Positions 55,981 to 63,753 of a DNA stretch of 64,000 bases are shown piece after piece. The notes under the pieces were generated by a model. That model did no database searches. It saw only the letters and a list, made by a program, of their open reading frames with translations, and was not told where the DNA came from. The first letter of the stretch is position 1. The number at the start of each line of letters is the position of its first letter. Source of the stretch: Hippopus hippopus (taxonomy: Eukaryota > Mollusca > Bivalvia > Cardiida > Cardiidae); contig OX328097.1 of assembly GCA_946811185.2 (NCBI GenBank), forward strand, positions 59,673,063-59,737,062. Direction: 5' to 3'. The position numbers and the translations under genes were made by a program.

Positions 55981-56763
55981 ATGGATATTATAAACTTATC
56001 ATGGAATGAAGTAGTATCAAAGAGATTTAATCACCCCCTTTTACCGAAAAGTATTAGGGGTTTAATTATAGGTAAATCAGGATGCGGTAAAACTACTTTA
56101 TTGTTAAACCTTTTACTCAGACCAGATTGGCTTGACTACAACGATTTAAGCGTTTTTGGAAAAAGCCTTTTTCAACCGGAATACCGAATACTAAAAAAGG
56201 CTTTTGAAGAAAAACTACCAAAAGAATGTATCTTAAGATTGTTTAACATGCGTGATGGCATACAAGAAACAAACGTTTCACCAACAGTTTTAGTCGAAGA
56301 ATGGGTTAAAACGATTAAAAACAAATCGGATATAAATTGCAACTTCTTTGAAAATGCTAGTGATGTACCTGACCCGAGAGAGTTAAACTCGGGAAATAAG
56401 AATTTAATGATTTTCGACGATTTACTTTTAGAAAAGCAAAATAAATGCGAGTGTTACTACATTCGAGGAAGGCATAGTAATGTTGACTGCTTTTACCTCT
56501 CGCAGAATTATTTTAGACTACCGAGACAAACTATTAGAGAAAACGCTAATTTTATTTGTCTATTTCGACAAGACCTAAAAAACCTTAATCATATTTATAG
56601 TGACCACATAGGTGAAGATATGCCTAAGGATGAGTTTAGAAAGTTTTGTCAAAAGGCGTGGGAAAGACCGCATGGTTTTGCTATCATTGACTTAACCAGT
56701 AAAAAACATGATGGGAAGTATAGAAACGGTTTTGATAACTTCTACATACCTAAGTCGGTATAA
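55981..56763 (+). CDS. A32/FtsK-type genome packaging ATPase
   Basis: A 260-residue P-loop ATPase. Walker A is GKSGCGKTT at 31-39, Walker B is LMIFDDLL at 142-149, and the following FYLSQNYFRLP (171-181) matches the conserved polar sensor segment of poxvirus A32-like packaging ATPases. A basic RGRHS and a later FRQD could supply arginine contacts. In Polintons this enzyme pumps the genome into the capsid. It is the first of a rightward block that leads into the capsid genes, with 23 bp to the penton gene. Confidence 0.94.
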   Translation: MDIINLSWNEVVSKRFNHPLLPKSIRGLIIGKSGCGKTTLLLNLLLRPDWLDYNDLSVFGKSLFQPEYRILKKAFEEKLPKECILRLFNMRDGIQETNVSPTVLVEEWVKTIKNKSDINCNFFENASDVPDPRELNSGNKNLMIFDDLLLEKQNKCECYYIRGRHSNVDCFYLSQNYFRLPRQTIRENANFICLFRQDLKNLNHIYSDHIGEDMPKDEFRKFCQKAWERPHGFAIIDLTSKKHDGKYRNGFDNFYIPKSV

Positions 56764-56786
56764 AAAAATATTTAAATATTATAAAA

Positions 56787-57560
56787 ATGGAAAAACTTTT
56801 AGAACAAATTGTAAAAAATACGAATCATAAAACATCGTTTCAAATCATAGTAAGCGACAACAAAACGCGTTTTAGAACACGGTTTAATCCCCCAATTCAA
56901 CTGGAAAAGGATAAAGTATACGAAATAGCTCTGGTAAACCTCGAAACTTACTACTCTTTTCCAAACATTGACGAAACGAACAACACATTCGTTTATTCTC
57001 CGGACACAGGCAATTCGTGGATTAAAATAAAATTGCCCGTAGGAAGTTATGATCTCGTTGACATTAATGATACTATTCAACAGGAAATGAGAAAAAACGG
57101 TCATTACGATAGAGTTAATGAAGAGTATCCTATTAACATTTCTGCAAACACCAATACTCTAAAGTCTATTATTACCTTAGAAGCTGGTTATCAAGTAGAT
57201 TTTAATCAACCGGGTTCCATCGCTAAAGTATTAGGATTTACTCGAGCTAAATATACGCAAGGATTTCACGAGTCGGAGAATGTGGTGAACATTCTTAGCA
57301 TAAATAGTTTGCTCGTTAACATAGATATTATTTCGGGAAGTTATGTTAATGGTTCAACAAAAAACACTATTTACTCTTTTTTCCCGGATGTTGCACCTGG
57401 ATATAAGATAATCGAGTCACCAATTAATTTAGTATACTTACCAATAACGTTAGATGAAATACATAACCTAGAGGTAAATATTACTGACCAAAATTACAAT
57501 TTACTAAATCTTAGAGGCGAAAATTTAACGATTAGGTTTCATATTAGAGAAGCGAGATGA
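56787..57560 (+). CDS. Penton-like minor capsid protein
   Basis: A 257-residue beta-rich protein. The stretch FQIIVSDNKTRFRTRFNP, then YEIALVNLETYYSFPNI and a GSYDLVDINDTIQQ helix are the usual landmarks of the Polinton minor capsid (single jelly roll, capsid vertex). The C-terminus ends with beta strands and a basic REAR. It sits between the ATPase and a core-type protein, as expected of the morphogenesis module. ATTATAAAA lies directly before the ATG. Confidence 0.88.
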   Translation: MEKLLEQIVKNTNHKTSFQIIVSDNKTRFRTRFNPPIQLEKDKVYEIALVNLETYYSFPNIDETNNTFVYSPDTGNSWIKIKLPVGSYDLVDINDTIQQEMRKNGHYDRVNEEYPINISANTNTLKSIITLEAGYQVDFNQPGSIAKVLGFTRAKYTQGFHESENVVNILSINSLLVNIDIISGSYVNGSTKNTIYSFFPDVAPGYKIIESPINLVYLPITLDEIHNLEVNITDQNYNLLNLRGENLTIRFHIREAR

Positions 57561-57588
57561 GCTAAATAAAAAAATAATCTTATATAAA

Positions 57589-58173
57589 ATGACGAGTTAC
57601 ACTAATGTTAAAGTAAATATATCCGAAGGGCAAAAGCAAAAACTTCAACATGCTGTTAAAGCTAGTTGCCCAGTAAGTATTCGTTTAGGCCATGAAGATT
57701 TACGAGGTAATGATGTTTTAGCAATTACCAATTCGCAAGCGAAGAAAATGGTCAAAGCTTATGAGGATGGTGTGGGTATAACTATTAAAATGACTGCGAA
57801 ACAACTTAAACATAACATGAAAATAGAGGGAGGTTTCCTCGGAATGTTAGCTGGGTTGGCTGCTAGAGCTCTACCGATGCTCGCAAAAACCGTTTTACCA
57901 GCTTTAGGTGTTGGTGCTCTTTCTGGATTAGCTCAAACAGGCGTTCAAAAAGCTATGGGGTCAGGTCTTTACCTTAAAAAAGGAGGATGTGTTTGTCAAG
58001 TTGAAACTGATGGAAGTGGATTATACTTAAAACCATACAAAGGTAAAGGATTAGAGTCCGTTGGTGATGGGTTGTATTTAAAGCAAGGAGGAAAAATGTA
58101 TGATGGAAAAGGACTTTTACTCGGGCCTAATAGCCCATTTGCTAATATCCCTATCCTAGGAGCTATATTATAA
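57589..58173 (+). CDS. Core-type virion protein with hydrophobic segment and GLYLK repeats
   Basis: A 194-residue protein. Residues 1-78 are a basic domain containing ISEGQKQKLQ. A Gly/Ala/Leu-rich hydrophobic stretch (82-124) follows, then three GLYLK repeats (near 126, 144, 161). In adintoviruses proteins of this build are compared with adenovirus core/penton-associated proteins (pX type). I79-E-G-G82 before Phe83 fits the adenain consensus (M/I/L)-x-G-G, exactly at the domain border, so the protease at 54136 may cut here. Membrane or DNA contact is possible; function is inferred. Start signal CTTATATAAAATG. Confidence 0.7.
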   Translation: MTSYTNVKVNISEGQKQKLQHAVKASCPVSIRLGHEDLRGNDVLAITNSQAKKMVKAYEDGVGITIKMTAKQLKHNMKIEGGFLGMLAGLAARALPMLAKTVLPALGVGALSGLAQTGVQKAMGSGLYLKKGGCVCQVETDGSGLYLKPYKGKGLESVGDGLYLKQGGKMYDGKGLLLGPNSPFANIPILGAIL

Positions 58174-58197
58174 ATATTATTTACAATAAATAAAAAA

Positions 58198-58575
58198 ATG
58201 GATATACATAAATTTGGTATAAAACCTAACATTACTACCCAACATAAAACCATATTTTGGAAACCTCATTTACACGGAGTAAGATATCCTCCCTTAAAGC
58301 AAGATTCTCTAAAATGGAAAATATATTCGCAACTAACTATCAAGATTCCTCCTAATGATGGTAGGAGAGTTCCGTTAGGATTTGGTTATATAACAACACG
58401 AGGAGTTGTAGTGATATCTATTAGTAATAAATGGAAAGATAGTTTAACCATTTCTAATGGTATACATCTTGATAATGATGTTAATGATATCTTAGTCTAC
58501 ATTTATAATTTCTCTCAAAAACCAATCGAAATACCTGAGGGAGAGTTATTCTGTTATCTAAAATATTTGTCATAA
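58198..58575 (+). CDS. dUTPase-fold-like protein lacking the catalytic motif
   Basis: A 125-residue protein. From about residue 47 it reads like the beta-clasp of trimeric dUTPases: a KIPPNDGRRVPLGFGY strand-turn, a self-contained ISISNKW strand, NGIHLDNDVNDILVYIYNFS where dUTPases have GVID-x-DYRGE, then the closing PIEIPEGELFCYLKYL strand. The catalytic Asp-x-Asp-Tyr is not kept and no RSG motif is seen, so it is probably a non-enzymatic dUTPase relative. The C-terminal glycine-rich P-loop of dUTPase is also missing. The fold call comes from reading strand patterns only. It sits inside the structural gene block. Confidence 0.5.
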   Translation: MDIHKFGIKPNITTQHKTIFWKPHLHGVRYPPLKQDSLKWKIYSQLTIKIPPNDGRRVPLGFGYITTRGVVVISISNKWKDSLTISNGIHLDNDVNDILVYIYNFSQKPIEIPEGELFCYLKYLS

Positions 58576-58598
58576 AAAAAAATATTATATTTTATAAA

Positions 58599-59255
58599 AT
58601 GGCAGATACAAATCAGGAACACCCTAATAAAATATATCCTATATTAGGCACCGCAAGCGCCCCGCCTATTGAAATGGATAACGGTCATTCTTATAGGCTT
58701 CAAAAAATATCGGAAGTACAAAATTTTCTCAAGAAGGAAATAAATGAAAGGGAAAGATTGAACAAAAAATATGCTAGAATAGCTAAAGTAGTTGATAATG
58801 TTGAAGGTGGATTGGTTGTTGTTTCATTAGCGTTAGGCGGTGTTGGTGTTGTTTTGCTTTCAACTGTTGCAGCGGCACCCGTTGCTGTAGGTTTGGAAGC
58901 TGCTGCTGGTGTAATCGGTCTTTCTTCATTGGTTAGTAAAGTATTTGTTAGGAAAACTACCGCTAAAGCTGAAAAGCATTTAAAAATTCAAACTCTCGCT
59001 GCTGCTAAGCTTAATACTATAGATAATCATGTATCAAAAGCGTTGATGGATAATCATATATCTGATGACGAGTTTAAGTTGATAATGGATGAAATGAATA
59101 AATATGAAGACATGAAGAGTGAAATAAGAAGTAAGTTTAAAAAGAAGGTAACAACAGAAGAAAAGGAAAATTTGATTGAGAAAGGGAGGCAAGAAGCTCG
59201 TGAGTCCTTTCGGAGGCTCGTTGAAAAGAATCATGGTGGAAAACTTGAGTATTAA
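58599..59255 (+). CDS. Conserved Polinton-type protein with central hydrophobic hairpin
   Basis: A 218-residue protein of unknown function. Residues 30-66 form a charged helix. Residues 68-112 are a long Gly/Ala/Val hydrophobic region that could form a two-helix membrane hairpin. Residues 120-210 are helical and charged, with a SDDEFKLIMDEMNKYEDMK motif and a predicted coiled coil up to the C-terminus. No enzyme motif is visible. Helix-hydrophobic hairpin-helix proteins recur in animal Polintons; a virion membrane or core role is a guess. Start signal TTTTATAAAATGG. Confidence 0.65.
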   Translation: MADTNQEHPNKIYPILGTASAPPIEMDNGHSYRLQKISEVQNFLKKEINERERLNKKYARIAKVVDNVEGGLVVVSLALGGVGVVLLSTVAAAPVAVGLEAAAGVIGLSSLVSKVFVRKTTAKAEKHLKIQTLAAAKLNTIDNHVSKALMDNHISDDEFKLIMDEMNKYEDMKSEIRSKFKKKVTTEEKENLIEKGRQEARESFRRLVEKNHGGKLEY

Positions 59256-59362
59256 GTTAAAATTTAGGTGTAGGTGTATGTGTGAAATAGGAGACAATGA
59301 TGATTAATCTATGATAAAATCTATGATAAAATTGCGTTAAAAAAATATGTTGCTAATTAAAA
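59256..59362. other. Intergenic spacer with short direct repeat
   Basis: A 107-bp gap, longer than most in this block. It holds two adjacent copies of CTATGATAAAAT and a GTGTAGGTGTATGTGTG tract, then AT-rich sequence before the next ATG. Confidence 0.5.
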
Positions 59363-60286
59363 ATGTCATTTCTAAAAATAACTGACCCCGCAAAAAGAGA
59401 CTTAATTGTAAAAGAGTATCTCGAAACGAGAAAGAAGATTCGGGATAATCTACTAGCAGAGAGAACGGGTGAAAAAGAATTACAAACTGATTTATCAAAG
59501 TTTTTTAAACCTATAACGGAAACGCAAAAAACTACAACAAAGGAGATTACAGAGGGGCTTAAACCTATTAAAGAAGGTGTAGAAAAATTACCAGAAGCTA
59601 TTACTTTTCCAGCATTTCCATCTATCACAGCTTATGAAAGACCAGACAACGAAGATGATGTTGAACAGCTTAAGTGGTTTATGGATAAACTGGGAAAAAT
59701 GGAAAAAATGGAACAAGAAGATTACTATCCAGTTTTTGTTGGGCCACTCGCGCAGAAGTACCTAAGAAAGTTTACTACGTCTGAAGCTGATACAACATAT
59801 GGGCTATATGACAAAAATAATAAATTTTATATTGGCAACACGCCAGTTGGCATTATAGACGATGATCTTTTATTTGATGACAGTTATTATGAAGGCACAC
59901 CTGGTTTATGGGAATTACTTATCGCTAAAAAACCAGACGAAAATATTTATAATGATGAGGATTTTAAAAATTATAAGGAGATAATGATAAAAAGTAATAC
60001 CCTCTATAAAAATAATAACCCAAAATCTAAGTATCCAAAAAGTGGTAAATCATATAAATGGAAAAACATTCTTTCCAACTTTTGGTATGATATGGGAACA
60101 TCTGGAGAAGGAATTGTTATCCCATCTGACCCTAACGCATTAATAGAAAGACTAGACCTGTTGATGGCAAGTAAAGAAGCAGGCAATACGGGTGTAAGAA
60201 ACGAGGTAGTAAGCATTTGTGATGAATTAAAAAGACAAGGCGTTTTAAATTCAAACGCTTATAAAAATTTAATGTCTATAATATAA
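59363..60286 (+). CDS. Conserved Polinton-type protein, function unknown
   Basis: A 307-residue protein. The first 90 residues are helical and charged (coiled-coil-like, with a TTTKEITEGLKPIKEGVEKL stretch). Residues 118-190 form a compact domain (YPVFVGPLAQKYL, then YGLYDKNNKFYIGN, then YEGTPGLWELL). The rest is Lys/Asn-rich, with a GKSYKWKNIL segment near 228 that looks DNA- or RNA-facing, not a P-loop. GTPGLWELL-type domains recur in invertebrate Polintons. A virion internal role fits the neighbourhood but is not shown. Confidence 0.65.
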   Translation: MSFLKITDPAKRDLIVKEYLETRKKIRDNLLAERTGEKELQTDLSKFFKPITETQKTTTKEITEGLKPIKEGVEKLPEAITFPAFPSITAYERPDNEDDVEQLKWFMDKLGKMEKMEQEDYYPVFVGPLAQKYLRKFTTSEADTTYGLYDKNNKFYIGNTPVGIIDDDLLFDDSYYEGTPGLWELLIAKKPDENIYNDEDFKNYKEIMIKSNTLYKNNNPKSKYPKSGKSYKWKNILSNFWYDMGTSGEGIVIPSDPNALIERLDLLMASKEAGNTGVRNEVVSICDELKRQGVLNSNAYKNLMSII

Positions 60287-60291
60287 AAAAG

Positions 60292-60690
60292 ATGATAGTC
60301 ACTAAGAAACACGGATTTAAAAAAAGATATTCATACGGTGGTGCGGGAATCTTTGATAGTATTGCTAAATTTTTAGCGGGGCTTTTTACTAGTAGTGCGG
60401 CTAAACAAATTGCGTCTTCTGCCCTTGATGTAGGAAAGAGTGTAGCGAAGGAAGGTGCAAAAAAAGCTTTAGAGGTTGGAAAAAGTGCGGCTGTAGAAGC
60501 GGGAAAAAAATTAGTTACGAAAGCTTTGACACCAAAATCGAAGCAAATTTTACAAAAATATAACTCAACACCGAAACCCGCTAATACACCCACAACGCAA
60601 AACATTAGCGCATTAATAGATGGAAGTGCCATTGCTATTCAAGACTTAGTTAAAAAATTAAACAGTGGAGCGGGTATTAAAACGGTATAA
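60292..60690 (+). CDS. Small amphipathic, Ala/Lys-rich virion-type protein
   Basis: A 132-residue protein. After a basic start (KKHGFKKRYSYGG) comes an amphipathic segment (GIFDSIAKFLAGLF, 19-32), then Ala/Lys-rich heptad-like helices (34-80) with a repeated VGKS motif, and a Thr/Pro-rich linker. The build recalls adenovirus pVI-type membrane-active or core proteins, as proposed for adintoviruses; that parallel is by layout only. The gene starts 5 nt after the upstream stop, the tightest plus-strand spacing here, with ATATAAAAAAG before the ATG. Confidence 0.62.
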   Translation: MIVTKKHGFKKRYSYGGAGIFDSIAKFLAGLFTSSAAKQIASSALDVGKSVAKEGAKKALEVGKSAAVEAGKKLVTKALTPKSKQILQKYNSTPKPANTPTTQNISALIDGSAIAIQDLVKKLNSGAGIKTV

Positions 60691-60726
60691 AAATGATTTT
60701 AATAGTAAATATATATATATAAAAGA
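60689..60726 (+). promoter_or_regulatory. Promoter-like block, duplicated at 63712
   Basis: The 32-nt block starting AAAAATGATTTTAATAGT and ending in an AT run is present identically at 63712-63743. Each copy lies immediately upstream of a plus-strand start (60727 and 63754). The copy starts at the stop codon of the preceding gene. Confidence 0.6.
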
Positions 60727-61089
60727 ATGTCTACATTAATTTTTAAACGAATAGATCATACAAAATACAATACCGCTACTATCGAAATAACAGGCGCTTC
60801 TTTAAACATAGAAGATTGTGAAATCCTAGAAATTGATAAAACGAAATATAGTTATAAAAAGGCTGTTGTGAAGTTATCTCCCGAAAAGGTAACCAAGATG
60901 AAAGAGATTGAGGAAAAGGTAAATAATTGTTTAAAAAATCGGGGTATGCACGAAATAAAACTTGTATATGGTAATAAAGTTTATCCAAAAACTGTACTGG
61001 ATACAGCAAAAAGAATTAAACTTCGAGGTGTTTTTGTTAATAATAATTGTAAGAAGTCTTTTCCCCAGCTTTGGTTAGAACAATTATAA
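60727..61089 (+). CDS. Small conserved protein upstream of the major capsid gene, function unknown
   Basis: A 120-residue alpha/beta protein with alternating strands in the first 60 residues (TATIEITGASLNIEDCEI, then YKKAVVKLS), a Lys/Glu helix (52-72) and a basic C-terminal part ending QLWLEQL. It has no signal peptide, membrane segment or catalytic pattern. Its place just before the MCP and its basic helix would fit a small nucleic-acid-binding or assembly factor, but that is unproven. The ATG follows TATATATATAAAAGA. Confidence 0.6.
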   Translation: MSTLIFKRIDHTKYNTATIEITGASLNIEDCEILEIDKTKYSYKKAVVKLSPEKVTKMKEIEEKVNNCLKNRGMHEIKLVYGNKVYPKTVLDTAKRIKLRGVFVNNNCKKSFPQLWLEQL

Positions 61090-61128
61090 TTTTTAATTTC
61101 ACTTAAAAATTATAATCGCTATTATAAA

Positions 61129-62415
61129 ATGGATATTTTAAAAATCACCGAACCAATTTTAAAAGATGATAGTATTGTTGAGTATGAACACCATGAGTAT
61201 GAACCAATCACTGGTACCAATCTCAACAGCTCAGGAGCAGACATTAGGATTAACATTGAGACTCAAGATATTTTTACTCATCCTAGTGAGAGTTATTTAC
61301 TTATTGTAGGCGAATTAGTAAGAAGTGATACTGGAGCAGTTTATGATGCTAACACTGATATTTCTTTAACAAACAATGGTCTCATGTATCTTTTTAAAAA
61401 TATTAAGTATCAACTTTCGGGTATGGAGATTGAATCTGTATTAAATCCTGGTCAGGCTACTACAATGCTTGGTTTGTTAAAATACCCGGATGATTTCTCT
61501 AAATCACAAGGGTTAAATCAATTATGGTATAAAGATACGGCAGTTAACGCGGATGCCGGAAACACTGGTTTTATTGTAAGAAGAAATTATATCGTTAATA
61601 ACCCTCTTCCAAGAGGTACCTTTAGCTTCAGAGTTCCATTAAAGCATATATTCGGTTTTTGTGATGATTATGATAAGATATTGTACGGAATGAAGCAAAC
61701 TCTCACATTAACGAGAAATAATGATAATGACGCGATCTTTAGAGCCGCTGCTGCTCCCGCTGATGGTAGAATTAATTTACTTCGAGTATCTTGGTTTGTA
61801 CCTCACGTGCTGCCCGCAGATGAAGAGAAAATGCAACTTTATAAAATCATCGAGAAAAAAGAAAAAATACCGGTCGGGTATAGAATGAGGCAGTGCGACT
61901 CTATCGCCGTTCCCGAGTCGACATCATTTACTTGGAGACTCGCAGTCAAATCATCGCCTGAAGTGCCACGTTTTATCATTGTCGGTTTTCAGACTGGTAA
62001 AAGCGGTGACCAACAACAAAATCCGGCTATATTTGATCATAGAAACGTTCAAAACATTTATGTTACGTTAAATTCTACTAGATATCCCGCTGTTGATTAT
62101 AATCTCAGTTTTACCGCAAACCAATTTAGTAGAGTGTATGGGGACGCTGCTTTATTTAGGTCTAAGTTTTATAACATGAATGAAATGGTGTCAAACCCTA
62201 ACATTACTCCCTCAGATTATAAAACCCTTTATCCTTTGTTTTTGTTTGATGTTTCCAAACAGAGTGAGAGATTGAAATACTCTGTCACTGATATCCAAAT
62301 CAAAACGCATTTTACTGAAAATGTGCTTGCGAATACAGAGGCATATGCCGTTATTATTAGTGATAGGTTAATTAACTTCCAGTCTGATGGAAATAAAATG
62401 AGTGTAGTGTATTAA
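61129..62415 (+). CDS. Major capsid protein (double jelly-roll, hexon-like)
   Basis: A 428-residue protein with the Polinton/adintovirus MCP pattern. It has an N-terminal strand set with TNLNSSGADIRINIE, a hairpin with GLMYLFKNIKYQLSGMEIE, a NPLPRGTFSFRVPLKHIFGF strand pair about residues 160-180, a linker with KIIEKKEKIPVGYRMRQC (about 240-257), and a second jelly roll with FTWRLAVKSSPEVPRFIIVGFQTGK. Three copies would make one capsomer. It is somewhat shorter than many Polinton MCPs (500-650 aa) but reads complete from ATG to stop. Start signal ATTATAAAATGG. Confidence 0.9.
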   Translation: MDILKITEPILKDDSIVEYEHHEYEPITGTNLNSSGADIRINIETQDIFTHPSESYLLIVGELVRSDTGAVYDANTDISLTNNGLMYLFKNIKYQLSGMEIESVLNPGQATTMLGLLKYPDDFSKSQGLNQLWYKDTAVNADAGNTGFIVRRNYIVNNPLPRGTFSFRVPLKHIFGFCDDYDKILYGMKQTLTLTRNNDNDAIFRAAAAPADGRINLLRVSWFVPHVLPADEEKMQLYKIIEKKEKIPVGYRMRQCDSIAVPESTSFTWRLAVKSSPEVPRFIIVGFQTGKSGDQQQNPAIFDHRNVQNIYVTLNSTRYPAVDYNLSFTANQFSRVYGDAALFRSKFYNMNEMVSNPNITPSDYKTLYPLFLFDVSKQSERLKYSVTDIQIKTHFTENVLANTEAYAVIISDRLINFQSDGNKMSVVY

Positions 62416-62578
62416 CATTAGGTATTGAGTTATATGTTTCAAGACTAAACAACGCCAACTCACATGGTGTATTGAGGTAAATAGGTGGGTTAAGGGTTTT
62501 ATTAAACTCATTTTTATAAAAGATGAAAAATATATATTTAATTGAAAAATATATATTTTTAAATATATATATTATAAA
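62416..62578. other. Spacer after the MCP gene, AT-rich direct repeats
   Basis: A 163-bp non-coding gap. Its right half contains AAAAATATATATTT-type repeats (62526-62573) that lead into ATTATAAAATG of the next gene. No hairpin as strong as that at 52875 is seen. Confidence 0.5.
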
Positions 62579-63454
62579 ATGAGTAATTCGGAGTATAATT
62601 TTTTAAACGAACATTTAATTAAAAAGAAAGAAATTGATAATTTTCTTTCCATCTCTTATTTTAATGATAATACAATTTTTCCACCAAATAAATTTGTTTT
62701 ACGAAGAACTGCTCCATTTTGTGTGTTACATAGTGTTTTATTAGATTATAAAAGTTTTTTCTATCAAATTTTTAGTTTTCATCTAAAGCGTGCGTATGAT
62801 TATCGTTATGATCATCATTTCACTGTTTACTTGCGTTTAGAATTATATAGTCGAATGAGAGGAAGGAGATCTTATCTCCTCGGAAAGTATAGATCAGATG
62901 AGAAAGAAAAATTTTTACAACAGATTACTCGCAATATAACCTATTTATTGTCATCTGTAATTTCTGACCAACCATATCACGATGTGTTGTATGCAATTGT
63001 AGTAAATATGTGTGTGCAAGATACTGTAATTCCACCGCAATGGTTACATTTTCAAGTATATGATGACACTGCGAACCAATATATTGATGAAGGATATTCA
63101 TACCCAACAATTTATAGGGATGTCACTTCAAGTGAAGCTCGAGCTTATCTAAATGCTAATAATGCGCGTGAAGGTGAGACTCCAGATTATGTATTTGCTG
63201 ATGATCGTTATACATCTGAAGATGATAGTTATCAATCTAATTTTAATGCGCGCCCACGTGAAGATATAGCTAAAAACAACATGGAGACATTTGTGGAGAA
63301 GATGTGCGTTATATGCGCCGAGAACGAGTCTAATATATTATTTTGTGATTGCGGACATCAATGTATGTGTGATGGGTGTATTAATATTAATAACGTGGAT
63401 CGCTGCCCTATTTGTAGAACTAATTCGCGTCTTAAAAGAAAAATAAATTGTTAA
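62579..63454 (+). CDS. Second RING-finger protein
   Basis: A 291-residue protein. The C-terminal 49 residues are a C3HC4-type RING with CVIC at 243-246, C-x-C-G-H, MC-x-x-C and CPIC, ending in a basic RLKRKINC tail. The RING start (CVICxENxxNxLxCxCGH) is shared with the protein at 52081, so the two are paralogous at least there. The N-terminal 230 residues differ: a Phe/Tyr-rich globular part with a strongly basic segment (YSRMRGRRSYLLGKYR, about 91-106), then an acidic, Tyr-rich linker. E3 ligase activity against host factors is plausible; the target is unknown. Confidence 0.82.
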   Translation: MSNSEYNFLNEHLIKKKEIDNFLSISYFNDNTIFPPNKFVLRRTAPFCVLHSVLLDYKSFFYQIFSFHLKRAYDYRYDHHFTVYLRLELYSRMRGRRSYLLGKYRSDEKEKFLQQITRNITYLLSSVISDQPYHDVLYAIVVNMCVQDTVIPPQWLHFQVYDDTANQYIDEGYSYPTIYRDVTSSEARAYLNANNAREGETPDYVFADDRYTSEDDSYQSNFNARPREDIAKNNMETFVEKMCVICAENESNILFCDCGHQCMCDGCININNVDRCPICRTNSRLKRKINC

Positions 63455-63666
63455 GATTTAAATTCCCAAAATCGCCAACCAGTTTTATGTATAAGTTTTC
63501 TATTTAAATCTGGTTTGATACCATTACGAACTAGTTTTTCAATTATCTTATATTTAGGTGTATGGCTTAATCCTTCTTCGTTATACATTTTGGGTACCTT
63601 AGCTTTACATAATTTTACTAATTCGGCTCTAGTATATCTTTTCATAAATTCTATTTTATCGTCCAT
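63451..63666 (-). CDS. Small SAP-like DNA-binding protein
   Basis: A 71-residue basic protein. The stretch YTRAELVKLCKAKVPKMY, then HTPKYKIIEKLVRNG has the two-helix SAP pattern (helix, Gly/Ser-Thr turn, helix with KxxIIxKL) used for AT-rich DNA binding. It overlaps the end of the RING gene by 4 nt on the opposite strand and has TATATATATAAAATGG at its start. It is the only leftward gene in the right half and diverges from the next gene across 87 bp. Confidence 0.6.
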   Translation of the reverse strand: MDDKIEFMKRYTRAELVKLCKAKVPKMYNEEGLSHTPKYKIIEKLVRNGIKPDLNRKLIHKTGWRFWEFKS

Positions 63667-63753
63667 TTTATATATATATTATTGTTGAATTAATATATAT
63701 ATAATTTTTCAAAAAATGATTTTAATAGTAAATATATATATATATAAATAAAA
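63667..63753. promoter_or_regulatory. Divergent AT-rich promoter region
   Basis: 87 bp between the leftward SAP-like gene and the rightward last gene. It contains TATATATATAAA reading left and, reading right, the 32-nt block also found at 60689 followed by ATATATATAAATAAAA before ATG. Confidence 0.55.

Noticed and set aside
59034..59297. 87-codon minus-strand frame at the end of the 218-residue protein gene.
   Set aside because: Antisense shadow, rich in Phe/Leu from AT codons, without the TATAAAATG signal.
60276..60632. 118-codon minus-strand frame opposite the small amphipathic virion gene.
   Set aside because: Ala/Phe-rich mirror of the plus-strand gene; no start signal and it overlaps a better candidate fully.
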